From positions 7,894,404 through 7,958,403 of the forward strand of contig WNKI01000002.1 of the NCBI GenBank assembly GCA_015350385.1: a stretch of DNA of 64,000 nucleotides, in the 5' to 3' direction. The position numbers and the translations under genes were made by a program. How positions within the stretch are numbered: the first letter of the stretch is position 1; each line of letters begins with the position of its first letter. A model generated the notes under the pieces. It was not told the DNA's origin and made no database searches. It saw only the letters and a program-made list of their open reading frames with translations. Positions 35,138 through 43,878 of this stretch are shown here, in pieces. The DNA is from Aculops lycopersici. Taxonomy: Eukaryota; Arthropoda; Arachnida; Trombidiformes; Eriophyidae.

Positions 35138-35145
35138 TATATAAG
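35138..35145 (+). promoter_or_regulatory. TATA box-like element
   Basis: TATATAAG at 35138-35145, about 58 bases before an ATG at 35196. This gives room for initiation about 30 bases downstream, near 35170, and a short leader. It supports the idea that the following broken signal-peptide segment was, or is, a real gene start. Confidence 0.4.
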
Positions 35146-35195
35146 AGTCTTACACTTGCCCTCCTAAGCAAACATTGATCATTAGTCACATAAAG

Positions 35196-35332
35196 ATGGC
35201 AAGAAACCATCTTCCCTAGCAGTCAGTGGTCTGGCAGTGGCATTGGGGTTACTGGCGATCTGTTCACTTGCTCATTATCAAGTTTCTGGATCTAGTGCGA
35301 GCAAGTTATATAGCTCATTACAACCCCAATGA
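35196..35332 (+). pseudogene. Possible broken start of a small secreted protein
   Basis: ATG 35196 opens MARNHLP and stops at once. Shifting frame by one base after this gives LAVSGLAVALGLLAICSLAH followed by YQVSGSSASKLYSSLQPQ and a stop at 35330. The second part is a textbook hydrophobic signal core, but it has no ATG in its own frame. With a TATA-like box 58 bases upstream, it reads as a secreted-peptide first exon disabled by a frameshift, or one containing a sequencing error. No family match is recognised. Confidence 0.3.
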
Positions 35333-35795
35333 GCTAACTATCATAGAGCCATGGTCTTCCTCTCTCGCGCGTTGCAAGTCTCGACTATATCACCACAAGG
35401 AGATGCCCTCCGAAGATAAGTCAATCTAGGATGTTGACTTGATGGCTACAGCTATCGCCAAGAGCCGAGAAGGGTAATGAAGCAATCAGCTCAGATTCAA
35501 ATTAAGAGCAGGGTGACGTAAACCTTGAGGGCGCCAAATTTGAATGCCATCTTAAGGATGAGAATCGGAAGATTCGGCTTTAGATTAAAGCGACCACTTG
35601 TTGAGTCAATGTAAACATGACTATGTAGCTAACGACAGTAGCACGTGTTTTTTGCTCTCCTTTCGTTATAATCTTCAGGCAGCTTTAAGTGGACTGTAGG
35701 TGTTGGATATCAAATGACATACTTGTTCACGAATCTTACGCGTGTTAGAATATCATCAGATAAATGTACAACCAAGATAGTAACCAACTTTCAAT

Positions 35796-36077
35796 ATGGC
35801 CGCCGCCGAAGATAAAATTTCTCTATCTGAGATTAGACAGATTGTGGAGGACAACGCAAGATTGATAGACAGGTATAGAAAGGTGATGGCCTCGGTTCAG
35901 GCAACTCTTAAAAATTTCAACAAACTCGATCGAACCGATTCTAGTGATCAATCTCAACCAGATACAAGTCAAGTGAGCCGCGGCAATAGTCTTATGAGTA
36001 TCTCGAATTTATCGCACAAGTATCCGCCAGGTAAAAACATGAGCAGAAATATTATGTCAACCCCTATGCCAAGATAG
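35796..36077 (+). CDS. Small hypothetical protein with N-terminal helix
   Basis: 93 residues, ATG 35796 in a good context (ATATGGCCGCC). Residues 6-45 (ISLSEIRQIVEDNARLIDRY, RKVMASVQATLKNFNKL) look like an amphipathic or coiled-coil helix. The rest is Ser/Asn/Pro-rich and probably disordered. I do not recognise the family. It lies between NPC2 and ABCF2, with a 480-base gap to the latter. Confidence 0.5.
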   Translation: MAAAEDKISLSEIRQIVEDNARLIDRYRKVMASVQATLKNFNKLDRTDSSDQSQPDTSQVSRGNSLMSISNLSHKYPPGKNMSRNIMSTPMPR

Positions 36078-36163
36078 ATTTTTCCGCTCAGAGGCTTTGA
36101 GTATCCAATTGTGTTCCCTGGATAATCTAACTCAACTTGTGATGGTAATAAACATTCTAGCAA

Positions 36164-36382
36164 TTATTCTTGCATCGTCATCGTAATAATCAGCAATATC
36201 AATTGATCAATCATTTCGAGACCTTCAATTTTCATCCGAAGGGACCCAATGAAATCAGATTGAGCTCGTGCCATGTGCAACCATGCTGTGCTCACGCTTC
36301 GCACATGGTCTGTCCATTTCTCTCTGCTGATGATGTCGCGCGTTTTGAAGTCGCGGAATGAGATAATCCATGTGTTTGACAT
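36164..36382 (-). CDS. Possible small protein, divergent from ABCF2
   Basis: A 72-residue ATG frame (MSNTWIISFRDFKTRDIISR...) with no low-complexity bias, ending in a hydrophobic segment (LILLIITMTM). It sits head-to-head with ABCF2, 172 bases away, and antisense to the likely 3' UTR of the 35796 gene. No domain is recognised. The only support is composition and position, so it may be chance. Confidence 0.2.
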   Translation of the reverse strand: MSNTWIISFRDFKTRDIISREKWTDHVRSVSTAWLHMARAQSDFIGSLRMKIEGLEMIDQLILLIITMTMQE

Positions 36383-36554
36383 GGTATTTCAACTACTAGT
36401 TTTAGTTCAATCTAATCAATTCTATTCAAACTAAAATTTACTGATATATTTGTAAATCACCAGATCATTATAGGTAATCTTAAGCATATCGAATAAAAAA
36501 TTAACCCTGTAACCTATATATTTAGATATATACAAACATTTCAAAGGAGCCAAC

Positions 36555-38411
36555 ATGCCCTCGGATTCTAAGAAAAAGCGTGACGCAAAGAAGAAGGAAG
36601 CGGCAAAGGCTAGAACATCTGGTCAACCGGCAGCAACTAAAACAAATGGAGCCGTCGCAAAGGAGGAAATTTCTAAGGAGAAATTGATCGAGGAGAATGG
36701 TGATTGTGTCGATGAATTGACGGCCATGATTGAGCATGACCTAGAGATTGCGGCACAAGCCCGCTCCTGCACCGGAGTCTTGGGTATTCCTCCCGAATCT
36801 AGGGATATTAAGATCGACAATATGTCGATCACCTTTCACGGTTTCGAGATAATTAACGACACTAGATTGGAGCTTAATTATGGTCGTCGCTATGGTCTAA
36901 TTGGCTTCAATGGTTGTGGAAAATCGACTTTATTTTCAGTGATTGGCAGACGTGAGGTACCCATCCAAGAGCAAATCGACATCTACCACTTGGCGCGTGA
37001 GATTCCGCCTTTAAACAAGTCAGCTCTGGATGCTGTTTTGGATTGTGAGAAGGAAAGGATTAGATTGGAAAAGTTGGCTGAGGAACTTGTGGACAAGGAT
37101 GATGAGGAGTCACAAGAGCAGCTGATAGATATTTATGAGCGTTTGGACGACATGGGAGCCGATAGGGCTCGAGCAAAGGCTGGCTACATTCTTCATGGTC
37201 TTGGATTTGATAAGGCAATGCAGAACAAACTTTGCAAGGACTTTAGTGGAGGGTGGAGGATGAGAATTGCTTTGGCCAGAGCTTTGTATTTGAAACCACA
37301 TTTGTTGTTGTTGGACGAACCAACCAATCATTTGGATCTAGAGGCTTGCGTTTGGTTGGAACAAGAGTTGAAGAATTACAAGAGAATTCTAGTTATCATT
37401 TCACATTCACAGGATTTTTTGAATGGAGTGTGTACAAACATCATCCATCTAGACAAGAATCGACTCAACTATTACACCGGAAACTATGATGCCTTTATCA
37501 AGACACGTGAGGAACTGTTAGAACATCAAATGAAACGATTCAATTGGGAGCAGGCCCAGATATCTCACATGAAGGATTATATTGCTCGCTTTGGTCACGG
37601 TAGCGCAAAACTGGCCCGTCAAGCTCAATCGAAAGAGAAAACTCTGGCTAAGATGGTCAATGCCGGTCTCACTGAAAAGGTCACCTCTGACAAGTGTGTC
37701 GAGTTTTACTTTCCATCTTGTGGTAAAATCCCTCCACCCGTTTTGATGATTCAAAATATCTCTTTCAGATATAACAAAAACACCCCGTGGATTTATAAGG
37801 ATTTAGAGCTCGGTATTGACCTGGATAGTAGAATCGCTCTTGTTGGACCGAACGGGTGCGGAAAGTCAACTTTTCTGAAATTAATTTGCGGAGAAGTTAT
37901 ACCAGAGGATGGTCTTATTAGAAGACATTCACATCTTCGAATTGCAAGATATCATCAGCATCTACACGAAGCTTTAGATCTCTCATTAAGTGCACTTGAG
38001 TATATGATGAAATGTTTTCCAGAGGTAAAGGAACGAGAGGAGATGCGTAGGATTGTCGGCCGATATGGTCTTACGGGTAGGCAACAAATTTGTCCAATGC
38101 GTCATTTGTCTGATGGACAAAGGTGCAGAGTTGTGTTTGCCTGGTTAGCCTTCCAAGTGCCCCATCTCTTATTGCTAGATGAACCTACCAATCACTTGGA
38201 CATGGAAACAATCGACGCCCTTGCCGATGCGATCAACGACTTTGAGGGAGGAATGATCCTAGTTAGTCACGACTTCAGACTCATTGGGCAAGTTGCCAAG
38301 GAAATTTGGATTTGTGAACATAGCACAATCAAGAAGTGGGACAAGGACATTATGGCCTACAAGAACCACCTGAGGAGCAAGATCTTGAAGGAACAAGATT
38401 ACGAGGCATAA
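36555..38411 (+). CDS. ABCF2: ABCF2, soluble twin ABC ATPase
   Basis: 618 residues, single exon, equal to the family length. The N-terminus is Lys/Ala-rich ([16 protein letters not shown]). The first ABC unit has Walker [10 protein letters not shown], signature [16 protein letters not shown] and Walker [13 protein letters not shown]. The second has [24 protein letters not shown] and [12 protein letters not shown], with ABCF-type H-loops ISHSQDFL and VSHDFRL. There are no membrane segments. ABCF proteins act on ribosomes or translation; the precise role of ABCF2 in animals is less clear. It converges with GTF3C6, 85 bases between stops. Confidence 0.97.
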   Translation: MPSDSKKKRDAKKKEAAKARTSGQPAATKTNGAVAKEEISKEKLIEENGDCVDELTAMIEHDLEIAAQARSCTGVLGIPPESRDIKIDNMSITFHGFEIINDTRLELNYGRRYGLIGFNGCGKSTLFSVIGRREVPIQEQIDIYHLAREIPPLNKSALDAVLDCEKERIRLEKLAEELVDKDDEESQEQLIDIYERLDDMGADRARAKAGYILHGLGFDKAMQNKLCKDFSGGWRMRIALARALYLKPHLLLLDEPTNHLDLEACVWLEQELKNYKRILVIISHSQDFLNGVCTNIIHLDKNRLNYYTGNYDAFIKTREELLEHQMKRFNWEQAQISHMKDYIARFGHGSAKLARQAQSKEKTLAKMVNAGLTEKVTSDKCVEFYFPSCGKIPPPVLMIQNISFRYNKNTPWIYKDLELGIDLDSRIALVGPNGCGKSTFLKLICGEVIPEDGLIRRHSHLRIARYHQHLHEALDLSLSALEYMMKCFPEVKEREEMRRIVGRYGLTGRQQICPMRHLSDGQRCRVVFAWLAFQVPHLLLLDEPTNHLDMETIDALADAINDFEGGMILVSHDFRLIGQVAKEIWICEHSTIKKWDKDIMAYKNHLRSKILKEQDYEA

Positions 38412-38496
38412 TTGTGATCACAATATGGATTGAGATCATTCGTAGTATGTTTCGTTGTCTATTTGTCTGAGGAATGATTAGTAAACATGTTACATA

Positions 38497-38775
38497 TTAT
38501 TTTGGCTTGATCATCACCCTTCGAGCTGTTACAACTTTGTCTGTCTTTGATTTATAAGTTAGCTTCCCTTGCTCATCTTTTCCGAAGATCAATCGAGTTC
38601 CTATTGCCTCTTTGGTGTCTAGTTTATAAAATTTTGAGTCCACTCGCAAAACCGGCTGGTCCGTGTCTAAACCGATTATTTGCAATTGTTTGTCTGATAC
38701 GCTATCCAAATCGAAGTTTCCCTCGAACTCTATGACAACATCCTCCACAATCTCGTCGTCGGCCATACTTGTCAT
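38497..38775 (-). CDS. GTF3C6: GTF3C6, TFIIIC small subunit (tau55-like domain)
   Basis: 92 residues from ATG 38775 (MTSMADDEIVED); ATG 38766 is equally possible, and the longer frame starts with TTG. The TFIIIC tau55-related triple-barrel half is clear: VVIEFEGNFDLDSVSDKQLQ, IIGLDTDQPVLRVDSKFYK and IGTRLIFGKDEQGKLTYKSK. GTF3C6 pairs with GTF3C5-side subunits in TFIIIC, which recognises A/B boxes of tRNA genes for RNA polymerase III. It is about half the length of human GTF3C6 because the acidic C-terminal extension is absent. Confidence 0.87.
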   Translation of the reverse strand: MTSMADDEIVEDVVIEFEGNFDLDSVSDKQLQIIGLDTDQPVLRVDSKFYKLDTKEAIGTRLIFGKDEQGKLTYKSKTDKVVTARRVMIKPK

Positions 38776-38787
38776 CAGATTCAACAA

Positions 38788-39979
38788 TAAGATGATGAGA
38801 TCTTATATCCAACTTGTAATAAGGCTAAAAGCACGCGTTTGCTCGAATGATGGCCACGAGTTTTCCAAGACAAAACAACAAACATGCCGTACTTCGCTCA
38901 AAATGCGCACAAATTTTGGCCTAATCGCTATCACTGAAATTAAGCCCGAAACGCGCACAGCTCATACCAGTCGTTGTAGATTCTCAAAAGCACTCGATCC
39001 AACAGGTTAGAGACGCGACAACCTCTGCCAACTACCCCAGCTCGATTGGCGAGACCGATTAATGCTTTCGTACTAATCGGTAAACTCACCAAAACATTAA
39101 CACAACGTTCAGTATGTGATGATTACGACACAAGTCAAACAAGATTCTTGTGACGAAAAAGACGAGATGATGCACGTACTTTGAAAGTACGATGTGCAAC
39201 CTCAGCCTTTTCACCATCACTTCTCCATATATAACCAGTACAGTAACCTCAACAGGGTGTCACTACATTAAACCTACAGAGGAGAGAGAACCTGTAAACA
39301 ATTGTTGATATTTCATTTACAGTTACCAAAAATGCTGGTTCTGGTTACTGTTATAACCTTTGCAGCCAGATGATTCAGCAGGTGCAATCAACAGACTGCA
39401 TTAGTGATGCGTGCAAAATGAGCCTCAATCCTTGAGGCTTCCACGGGGAGCCTGACGTGCCACCCTGGAGTTTTTTTCTCGATTCAAGGAACCAAATTTT
39501 TCTCAAAAAGAGCCAGCATATTCCATTTAGTTGCAATCTTATGTGAGCTCATTCCTCGGATGAGATATGTCGACTGACTAGTCTCGCCGTGTATCGCTAC
39601 TAATCTAATCGTCGCCGCCGAATGTGTAAACTTCCTGTCTCGCTTTGTGTCGTAACGTGTGCCGCGCGCTCCATGTTGAGCCTCCATATCTTGCGTAAGG
39701 TAAAGGCATCCAAATTTAACGGTAAACTCATTTTGTTTGCTCACTTGACTTTAATTCCTTGACTGTATTCTCAAGATTCGATTCGAATAGTTTATTCTCC
39801 ACTCATTACTTCTTACCATCTATCCATGTATTCTTATCCCTTCTCACGCAAATCGTTAATTTGGACACAGACCAAGTTCAATAAACGGAAGTCGCCAATC
39901 ATTCGCCCAAAAGTGGAGCAATTTTCACGTGAATACTAAAGCTAAGCGCCTAAAGAATTAGTGTCAAGCGAGCTGAGCA
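38788..39979. other. Intergenic region upstream of the eclosion-hormone-like gene
   Basis: About 1.2 kb. A TATA-like TATATAA lies at 39228-39234, and a very short hydrophobic frame (MLVLVTVITFAAR) begins near 39332. A small GCCTCAA/TTGAGGC stem lies near 39421-39438. No complete gene can be supported. Confidence 0.45.
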
Positions 39980-40399
39980 ATGAACTTAACTCGAGACCTC
40001 ATGTTTATCATATATTTAGTGACAACCATAAGCGCGATGCCCTACCAAACTAGCACTAGCAACCATCAATTTCGCAGAAGTATCGATGGCAACGAGCATA
40101 CCGATCTCATGGGACCACTACCACAACTAGCGACCACCACGACGATGATAACAAGACAAAATTGTTTGGCTGGCGCAATAAACTTGGACGAATGCCAAGA
40201 CAGCCAACAGCAAGTGGCGCTTAAAACACTCAGCTGCCTGAATGGGTGCGCAAACTGCGTCAAGCAATGGAAGACAGGTGTTTATAATGGGCGCCAATGT
40301 GCGGACGATTGCATGCAACAAGTGGCCGAGCTGGAATCGGTGGATCCTGATTGTAATCTGGTCAAGTACTTTAACTCCACCGCCTTGGGTGTCAAGTGA
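39980..40399 (+). CDS. EH: Eclosion-hormone-like neuropeptide precursor
   Basis: 139 residues, single exon. The signal peptide MNLTRDLMFIIYLVTTISA is followed by a spacer with a dibasic site (QFRRS, residues 33-34) and a C-terminal six-cysteine domain: SCLNGCANCVKQWKTG, VYNGRQCADDCMQQ, VDPDCNLVKYFNS. The spacing C-x3-C-x2-C-x13-C-x3-C-x13-C closely resembles insect eclosion hormone (C-x3-C-x2-C-x12-C-x3-C-x10-C), as do the residues CxxNCAxC, G.xCAxxC and PxC. Eclosion hormone is secreted by neurosecretory cells and triggers ecdysis through a membrane guanylyl cyclase receptor. The N-terminal spacer of about 55 residues is longer than in insects. An AATAAA lies at 40628. Confidence 0.85.
   Translation: MNLTRDLMFIIYLVTTISAMPYQTSTSNHQFRRSIDGNEHTDLMGPLPQLATTTTMITRQNCLAGAINLDECQDSQQQVALKTLSCLNGCANCVKQWKTGVYNGRQCADDCMQQVAELESVDPDCNLVKYFNSTALGVK
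40315..40327 (+). repeat. Recurrent word GCAACAAGTGGCC, copy 3
   Basis: Exact copy within the eclosion-hormone-like coding sequence, read there in the frame CAA CAA GTG GCC (QQVA). Confidence 0.7.
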
Positions 40400-40459
40400 T
40401 TCGAGCAAGATGTTAATCTCAATGAGGATGATGACGATGATAATGTAATGTTGTTGCCG

Positions 40460-40485
40460 AGAGGTGTGAATGAACTCACACCTCT
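40460..40485 (+). other. 3' UTR hairpin of the eclosion-hormone-like gene
   Basis: AGAGGTGTGA (40460-40469), loop ATGAAC, TCACACCTCT (40476-40485): a perfect 10-bp stem with a 6-nt loop, 60 bases after the stop. A further GCC/GGC pairing (40456-40458 with 40488-40490) extends it across a small internal loop. Confidence 0.75.
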
Positions 40486-40627
40486 TTGGCTTGTTGTGAG
40501 TGTAGTATATGTAACAAATTGTTGCTCATAGTCTCTTTATTCTATACTTTTGATTATAATTGATCGTAAGATTTGATGATTATTTTTGAATATTGAATCT
40601 TCAATATTAATCCTTTGAATTATGCAT

Positions 40628-40633
40628 AATAAA
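40628..40633 (+). terminator. Polyadenylation signal AATAAA
   Basis: Canonical hexamer about 230 bases past the eclosion-hormone-like stop, in AT-rich sequence. Confidence 0.5.
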
Positions 40634-40719
40634 TAATTGATAATGAACACTCAAGATGATGAGTGACTATCCTCTAACTAATTCATTCGATTTGAAAGAG
40701 AATAAAAGAAAGAGTTCAT

Positions 40720-43700
40720 CTAAATTTTGTTTAGATTATAATAGTGATAGTTGTTTTGATTCATGTCACTATAAACTTGAAATGCACTGCCACGAGTATC
40801 GTGGTTTCTTGCTAAGTCAATGATATTATTGTTGTTGTTGGTGTTGTTGCTACTGCTGTTGCTACCTTTCAACTGAAGATTCTGTTGGTGATTAGTGAGA
40901 CTGTTGTTGTTGCTATTATTGTTGCTACTAGTGTTACTATTATGATGATTATTTGATTGGCCATTGTTGAGATTTGTTTGATTGTTTAGACCATTATTGT
41001 TATGGTTTGAGGATAGGTGATAGTTGATACCTGAGGTCATGGTTTCAATGGCACTTTGTTGCTGAAGTTGGTGCGAGACTAATGGCGGCGGAAGTGGTGG
41101 CACCATGGGCGGTAGTGGATGGTAGTTGCTGTTGCTGATTGTGGTTGATGAGGCGCCATTGCTATTGATGGGCAACATGTGGTCACTACTGTAACCCGAG
41201 CTACCATTTAACATTGGATTCCTCGAGGAGCAGTAGATATTATCATTGGCTTGCTGTTGCTGCTGGATTGGTTGTTGTATTCGACTCCCTCCGGCGACGA
41301 AACCAAGACCATTGCTAGTTCCCTGATGATGAGGCGGTGGGTACATTTGGTAAGTGGTCATGTTGTTTAAACCGGAAATACTTCCCTGCCCATAACTTGT
41401 GGCTCCATTGGACGAGGAGACTGAGCTTGAGTTTTCAAACTCATTTGGAAACGGAGGCTTTTTGATAATCTCGTCGTCGTCGTCGTCATCATCGTCGTCG
41501 TCGTTGCCAACGCCAATGACGTCTCGATGGTTGTGATGATTATCTGAAACACCTACCACTTTGGCACCGAGACCATCATCCTCATCGTCGTCATCATCAT
41601 CATCGCCATCTTGCCCTGGCATCACAAGTCCACCATTTAATTTGGGTTCGCTCGATGCTCTGGCAAGTTTTTGAGCCAAATTATGGGCATAGGTATTCCT
41701 AAGCTGACTTCTATTGCCATAATTTTCCTCGGGTAAGAGATCCAAAGTGCTCTTGCTAGTTATTTGGAGCGATTCATTGAATCTTTCATTTAACAAACTC
41801 GAATTATCTATGAACGAGTGGGTGGTTAGATTATTTGGAATTGATAGGAGGGTGTTGTCATTGATGTTGTTGTTGCTGCTGTTGCGATTGGAGGTGGTTG
41901 TGGTGGCAGTTGTTGGTGCGTTTGTTACATTCAGTGCATTTTGGCCATTGGACATTGAGCTTGCTGTTGTTAGAGTTGATGGAGCCACAAGTGATGCCGC
42001 CGACTTGCTTCGATCTGATTTCTTCTCGCTCATCCAAACATTTGCCGATTGCTGATTCTCAATAGTTTCACGCAACTTCCTGTACCACATCTCGCTACCC
42101 ATTGTACTGAGATCTAAAACTGCAGTGAAAACATGCGACCAGCTCTTCTCTAATTTCACCGACTGTTCCAACAACTTTTTACTAGACTTGCCATCGCGTC
42201 TTAGTGTATCCTCGTCCCTTGCATTCGGGTCTAATGATTTAGCTGCTCTAGCTCTGAACTCTTTGATGATATTCTTGGAGTCTGTTTTCATGAATATCAC
42301 TATGGGCGCCAGGTTAACGAAGTTTAACTTCTCCACTGCCGAAGGTGTTACATCTAGTAGCGCATGTTTGCCTTGGTCAACAACATCCAAAACTCCCTTG
42401 AGCCGAATAACCTTTGGATGATCAGGAGATTGACTAAAGTCCGTTGGGTAGGAGTACTTTTCGGGGTAGTCGCGTAATAGTTTCTCACGGGCAACATCAG
42501 AGAGCGGTCCAAATATGACAACAGGTCGACAGAAACCTGGATGTTTATAAACGACCCGCTCGTAGGTGGGCAACTTGAAGCTTCCAATATCAAACACAAC
42601 ATTCTCCTGTCCATTTCCCTCCTTACAAAAAGACTTTGACCTCTGGGCGGCTCGTCGCTTTAGAAAGTTGACTCGCCCGCTAATAACTCCATTTGAACTA
42701 CTCCCACCATCCAAAGTGCTACCATGCCCATGTTCGCCTCCTAACTCTTGAGCTCGTTGCTCCAAGGCAAGTGCCTCGGCCTTGCTCTTGTTTGGTATGA
42801 GACCCTTGTCGGCATCTAAACCGTTCGAATTCACTCGGGTTGCTAGCCAATACTGGACACCGTAGTCGTTGTTTTGTAACGTGTCGATAACGTGCAAGAT
42901 GTCGCCTTTTTGAAACGAAAGCTCTGTCTTATTTCTCGATGCTTGATAACTGAAATTTGCCTTGATATAAAACTTCTCGGGCTCATGCGACTGCAACTTT
43001 GCACTGACAGACAAGCTGGACACGGCTCTACTGTGGTTTGTAGATCCCGAAGGCTGTTGGTGCAAGTTTGACATTGAGGGAGGGGGCGGCGGTGGAGGTG
43101 GTTGTTGTTGTTGTTGTTGTTGTTGCATTTGAGATACCGTTTGTTGAGCCTGTTGTTGTGATTGTTGTTGTTGCTGTTGTTGCTGCCGTTCTTGTAGTTG
43201 GCTTTGATAATATTGTTGCTGCTGTCTAGTCAAGGATTGGTTATGGGATTGACGAACCAAAGTGGACATGAGACTCGACTGATCTGGTGTTGATGACACT
43301 ATTGGTGGCAATTGGTTGCTACTTGCTGCTGGAACCATATAAGGAATCATGAACACGAGTATCTGGGGCTGGTTCAAACTTCCAGCTTGGACGGCTGCTT
43401 GTTGGATTTGGGTCGAGGCCGCTTGAAGTTGAGCAGCCGCGGTGGCTGGGATCATAATGGTGGTCATGGGTACCTGTTGCTGGGGTTGTTGTTGGTGCTG
43501 CTGCTGTTGCTGTAAACTCGGTGGATGTTGAGATGGTGGTAGATGAAGTGTCGGTGCTGGAGGTGGAGGTGGTATCATTAGATGGTGTTGACTGGCTGAT
43601 GGGCAAGGCGTAAGTTGAGCCGGTTGCTGCTGTTGATGGTGATGGTTGAGTTGTTGTTGTAGACATGATTGAGTTGATTGTGGTTGTTGCTGTTGTTGTT

Positions 43701-43878
43701 GATAAAAAGGTAAATGCTGCTGTTGATACTGCTGTAGTTGCTGATAGGCCGGAACACTCTGGAGTTGACCCGGAGTTTTGAGTTGCTGATTAGTCATCAT
43801 GCTGGACATTAGCATTGATGTTGGCTGAGCATTCATAAGGCCGTTGCTACCGCCAAATCCGTTTGTTTGTGGAATCAT
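40720..43878 (-). CDS. TJP1: ZO/polychaetoid-type MAGUK, SH3-GUK half
   Basis: 1,052 residues in one exon from ATG 43878; an in-frame stop lies upstream. Residues 1-290 are polyglutamine/proline-rich. The SH3 domain (about 303-370) reads FYIKANFSYQASRNKTELSF, QKGDILHVIDTLQNNDYGVQ and GLIPNKSKAEALALEQRAQE. The GUK domain (about 430-620) has TYERVVYKHPGFCRPVVIFG, PLSDVAREKLLRDYPEKY, VDQGKHALLDVTPSAVEKLN and APIVIFMKTDSKNIIKEF, which fit ZO proteins better than DLG or MPP. The ZO GUK lacks kinase activity and serves as a scaffold at cell junctions. The last 430 residues are low complexity with Asp runs and Asn runs. The three PDZ domains expected N-terminally are not encoded in this exon or upstream on this strand in the window. 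Confidence 0.85.
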   Translation of the reverse strand: MIPQTNGFGGSNGLMNAQPTSMLMSSMMTNQQLKTPGQLQSVPAYQQLQQYQQQHLPFYQQQQQQPQSTQSCLQQQLNHHHQQQQPAQLTPCPSASQHHLMIPPPPPAPTLHLPPSQHPPSLQQQQQHQQQPQQQVPMTTIMIPATAAAQLQAASTQIQQAAVQAGSLNQPQILVFMIPYMVPAASSNQLPPIVSSTPDQSSLMSTLVRQSHNQSLTRQQQQYYQSQLQERQQQQQQQQSQQQAQQTVSQMQQQQQQQQPPPPPPPPSMSNLHQQPSGSTNHSRAVSSLSVSAKLQSHEPEKFYIKANFSYQASRNKTELSFQKGDILHVIDTLQNNDYGVQYWLATRVNSNGLDADKGLIPNKSKAEALALEQRAQELGGEHGHGSTLDGGSSSNGVISGRVNFLKRRAAQRSKSFCKEGNGQENVVFDIGSFKLPTYERVVYKHPGFCRPVVIFGPLSDVAREKLLRDYPEKYSYPTDFSQSPDHPKVIRLKGVLDVVDQGKHALLDVTPSAVEKLNFVNLAPIVIFMKTDSKNIIKEFRARAAKSLDPNARDEDTLRRDGKSSKKLLEQSVKLEKSWSHVFTAVLDLSTMGSEMWYRKLRETIENQQSANVWMSEKKSDRSKSAASLVAPSTLTTASSMSNGQNALNVTNAPTTATTTTSNRNSSNNNINDNTLLSIPNNLTTHSFIDNSSLLNERFNESLQITSKSTLDLLPEENYGNRSQLRNTYAHNLAQKLARASSEPKLNGGLVMPGQDGDDDDDDDEDDGLGAKVVGVSDNHHNHRDVIGVGNDDDDDDDDDDEIIKKPPFPNEFENSSSVSSSNGATSYGQGSISGLNNMTTYQMYPPPHHQGTSNGLGFVAGGSRIQQPIQQQQQANDNIYCSSRNPMLNGSSGYSSDHMLPINSNGASSTTISNSNYHPLPPMVPPLPPPLVSHQLQQQSAIETMTSGINYHLSSNHNNNGLNNQTNLNNGQSNNHHNSNTSSNNNSNNNSLTNHQQNLQLKGSNSSSNNTNNNNNIIDLARNHDTRGSAFQVYSDMNQNNYHYYNLNKI

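Larger units (their letters stand above)
34621..35795. other. Intergenic region with a TATA-linked relic
   Basis: Spacer between NPC2 (-) and the small gene at 35796 (+). It includes a TATA box-like sequence at 35138 and a frame-broken signal-peptide-like segment at 35196-35332, plus a decamer copy at 35594. Nothing else is supported. Confidence 0.5.

Noticed and set aside
39332..39373. MLVLVTVITFAAR frame after a TATA-like box at 39228
   Set aside because: Only 13 codons, and no phase-compatible continuation could be found; a secreted-gene start cannot be supported.
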